Positions 13,306 through 13,818 of a DNA stretch of 13,818 bases are shown here, in pieces; positions within the stretch are counted from its first letter, which is position 1, and every line of letters starts with the position of its first letter. The DNA lies in the NCBI GenBank assembly GCA_003535335.1, contig DOHJ01000080.1, positions 922 through 14,739 of the forward strand, read 5' to 3'. The DNA comes from Paracoccaceae bacterium. GTDB lineage: Bacteria > Pseudomonadota > Alphaproteobacteria > Rhodobacterales > Rhodobacteraceae. Under the pieces are notes generated by a model. It was not told the DNA's origin. It ran no database searches and saw only the letters and a program-made list of their open reading frames with translations. Made by a program: the position numbers and the translations under genes.

Positions 13306-13818
13306 GATGGCCGGTTTGGTGTCAGATTTAAAGAAAACAATCGTGCTGGTGGGCATGATGGGGGCGGGCAAAACGGCTGTGGGCAAGGCGCTGGCGGTGA
13401 AATTGGGCGCGCCGTTTCTGGATTCGGATGATGAGATTGTCAAAGCGGCCGGCATGTCGGTTTCCGAGGTGTTTTCGCGTGATGGTGAAGCTTTTTTCCG
13501 GGCGCGTGAAACCGAGGTTATTACGCGGCTTTTACACGAAAAAATTGGCGTGCTGTCCACCGGCGGGGGCGCGTTTTTGGCTGAAGGAAATCGCAAGGTG
13601 ATATCTGATGCGGGTGTTTCGGTCTGGTTGCGCGCCGATCTGGAGCTGCTTTGGTCCCGGGTTCGGCGGCGCAACACACGACCGTTGTTGCGCACAGACA
13701 ATCCGCGCCACACTCTGGCCCAGCTTTGCAAAGCCCGTGAACCGCTATATGCCAAAGCCGATCTGGTGGTGGATTGTGACCCGAAATATTCAATTGATAA
13801 AATGGCGGCTGCCGTGAT
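13306..13818 (+). CDS. aroK: Shikimate kinase (partial, C-terminus outside window)
   Basis: AroK phosphorylates shikimate with ATP, the fifth step of the shikimate pathway leading to chorismate and so to the TrpG/TrpD substrates. About 171 codons are visible and run off the right edge. Motifs are the Walker A GMMGAGKT (16-23), the Mg/shikimate region DSDDEI (39-44), Arg65 in FFRARE, the shikimate-binding STGGGAF (84-90), the lid Arg125 in NTRPLLR and the adenine-region AREPLYAKAD (143-152). The ATG at 13306 directly follows a G-run (GCGGGGG), so spacing is tight; GTG 13318 is an alternative start. It is divergent from the small membrane protein gene. aroB commonly follows aroK in relatives but lies outside this window. 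Confidence 0.95.

Noticed and set aside
13267..13755. Minus-strand open frame of 162 codons opposite aroK
   Set aside because: The plus strand carries a clear shikimate kinase with Walker A, GGG and lid motifs; this is its shadow.
1..13818. CRISPR arrays, tRNA or rRNA genes, insertion sequences, prophage genes, attachment sites
   Set aside because: No regularly spaced repeats, cloverleaf-like segments, transposase motifs or phage proteins were seen; xerD is the housekeeping recombinase, not an element integrase, judging by length, motifs and neighbours.

Overview
The window reads as chromosomal core DNA of an alphaproteobacterium, most likely a marine Rhodobacterales (Roseobacter-type) species of moderate GC. 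The main reasons are the gene string rpmF-plsX-fabH-ihfA-merR, the zinc-ribbon form of L32, the low-complexity 'divergent polysaccharide deacetylase' protein typical of that group, and the xerD / exported protein / small membrane protein cluster lying head-to-head with aroK. This assignment rests on recalled gene order and protein style, not on a search.

Layout. Positions 1-3098 (minus strand) form a fatty-acid and phospholipid initiation cluster: rpmF, plsX, fabH, then ihfA and a merR-type regulator cut by the window edge. ihfA has its own probable promoter and a perfect match to the E. coli IHF consensus beside it. Positions 3294-4894 (minus) hold trpG and trpD, overlapping by ATGA; trpE and trpC are not in the window. 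Positions 5035-6432 (plus) hold a large anchored envelope protein with a degenerate YibQ-like deacetylase domain. Directly after it lies what looks like the last ~33 codons of a GFA-family enzyme, a gene remnant. Positions 6581-8967 hold a divergent pair: an EamA-type exporter (minus) and a MocR-type GntR/aminotransferase regulator (plus), with a repeated 9-mer between them that is a candidate operator. Positions 8974-10281 (minus) hold a CNNM/CorC transporter. A ~310-bp intergenic stretch follows, then xerD, a 516-residue exported protein of unknown function and a 44-46-residue membrane protein, tightly packed on the minus strand. Divergent from these is aroK (shikimate kinase), cut by the right edge.

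How they fit together. Most genes are housekeeping: acyl-chain initiation (PlsX, FabH), aromatic amino acid synthesis (AroK, TrpG, TrpD), ribosome (L32), chromosome dimer resolution (XerD) and nucleoid/regulatory functions (IHF). Accessory character is limited to the MocR/EamA pair and the GFA remnant. No RNA gene, CRISPR array, intact mobile element or phage gene was seen. No clearly new multi-gene system stands out. The best candidates for unexplored biology are the small-membrane-protein / exported-protein / xerD unit, the MocR/EamA pair with its repeats, and the apparently non-catalytic deacetylase-like protein.
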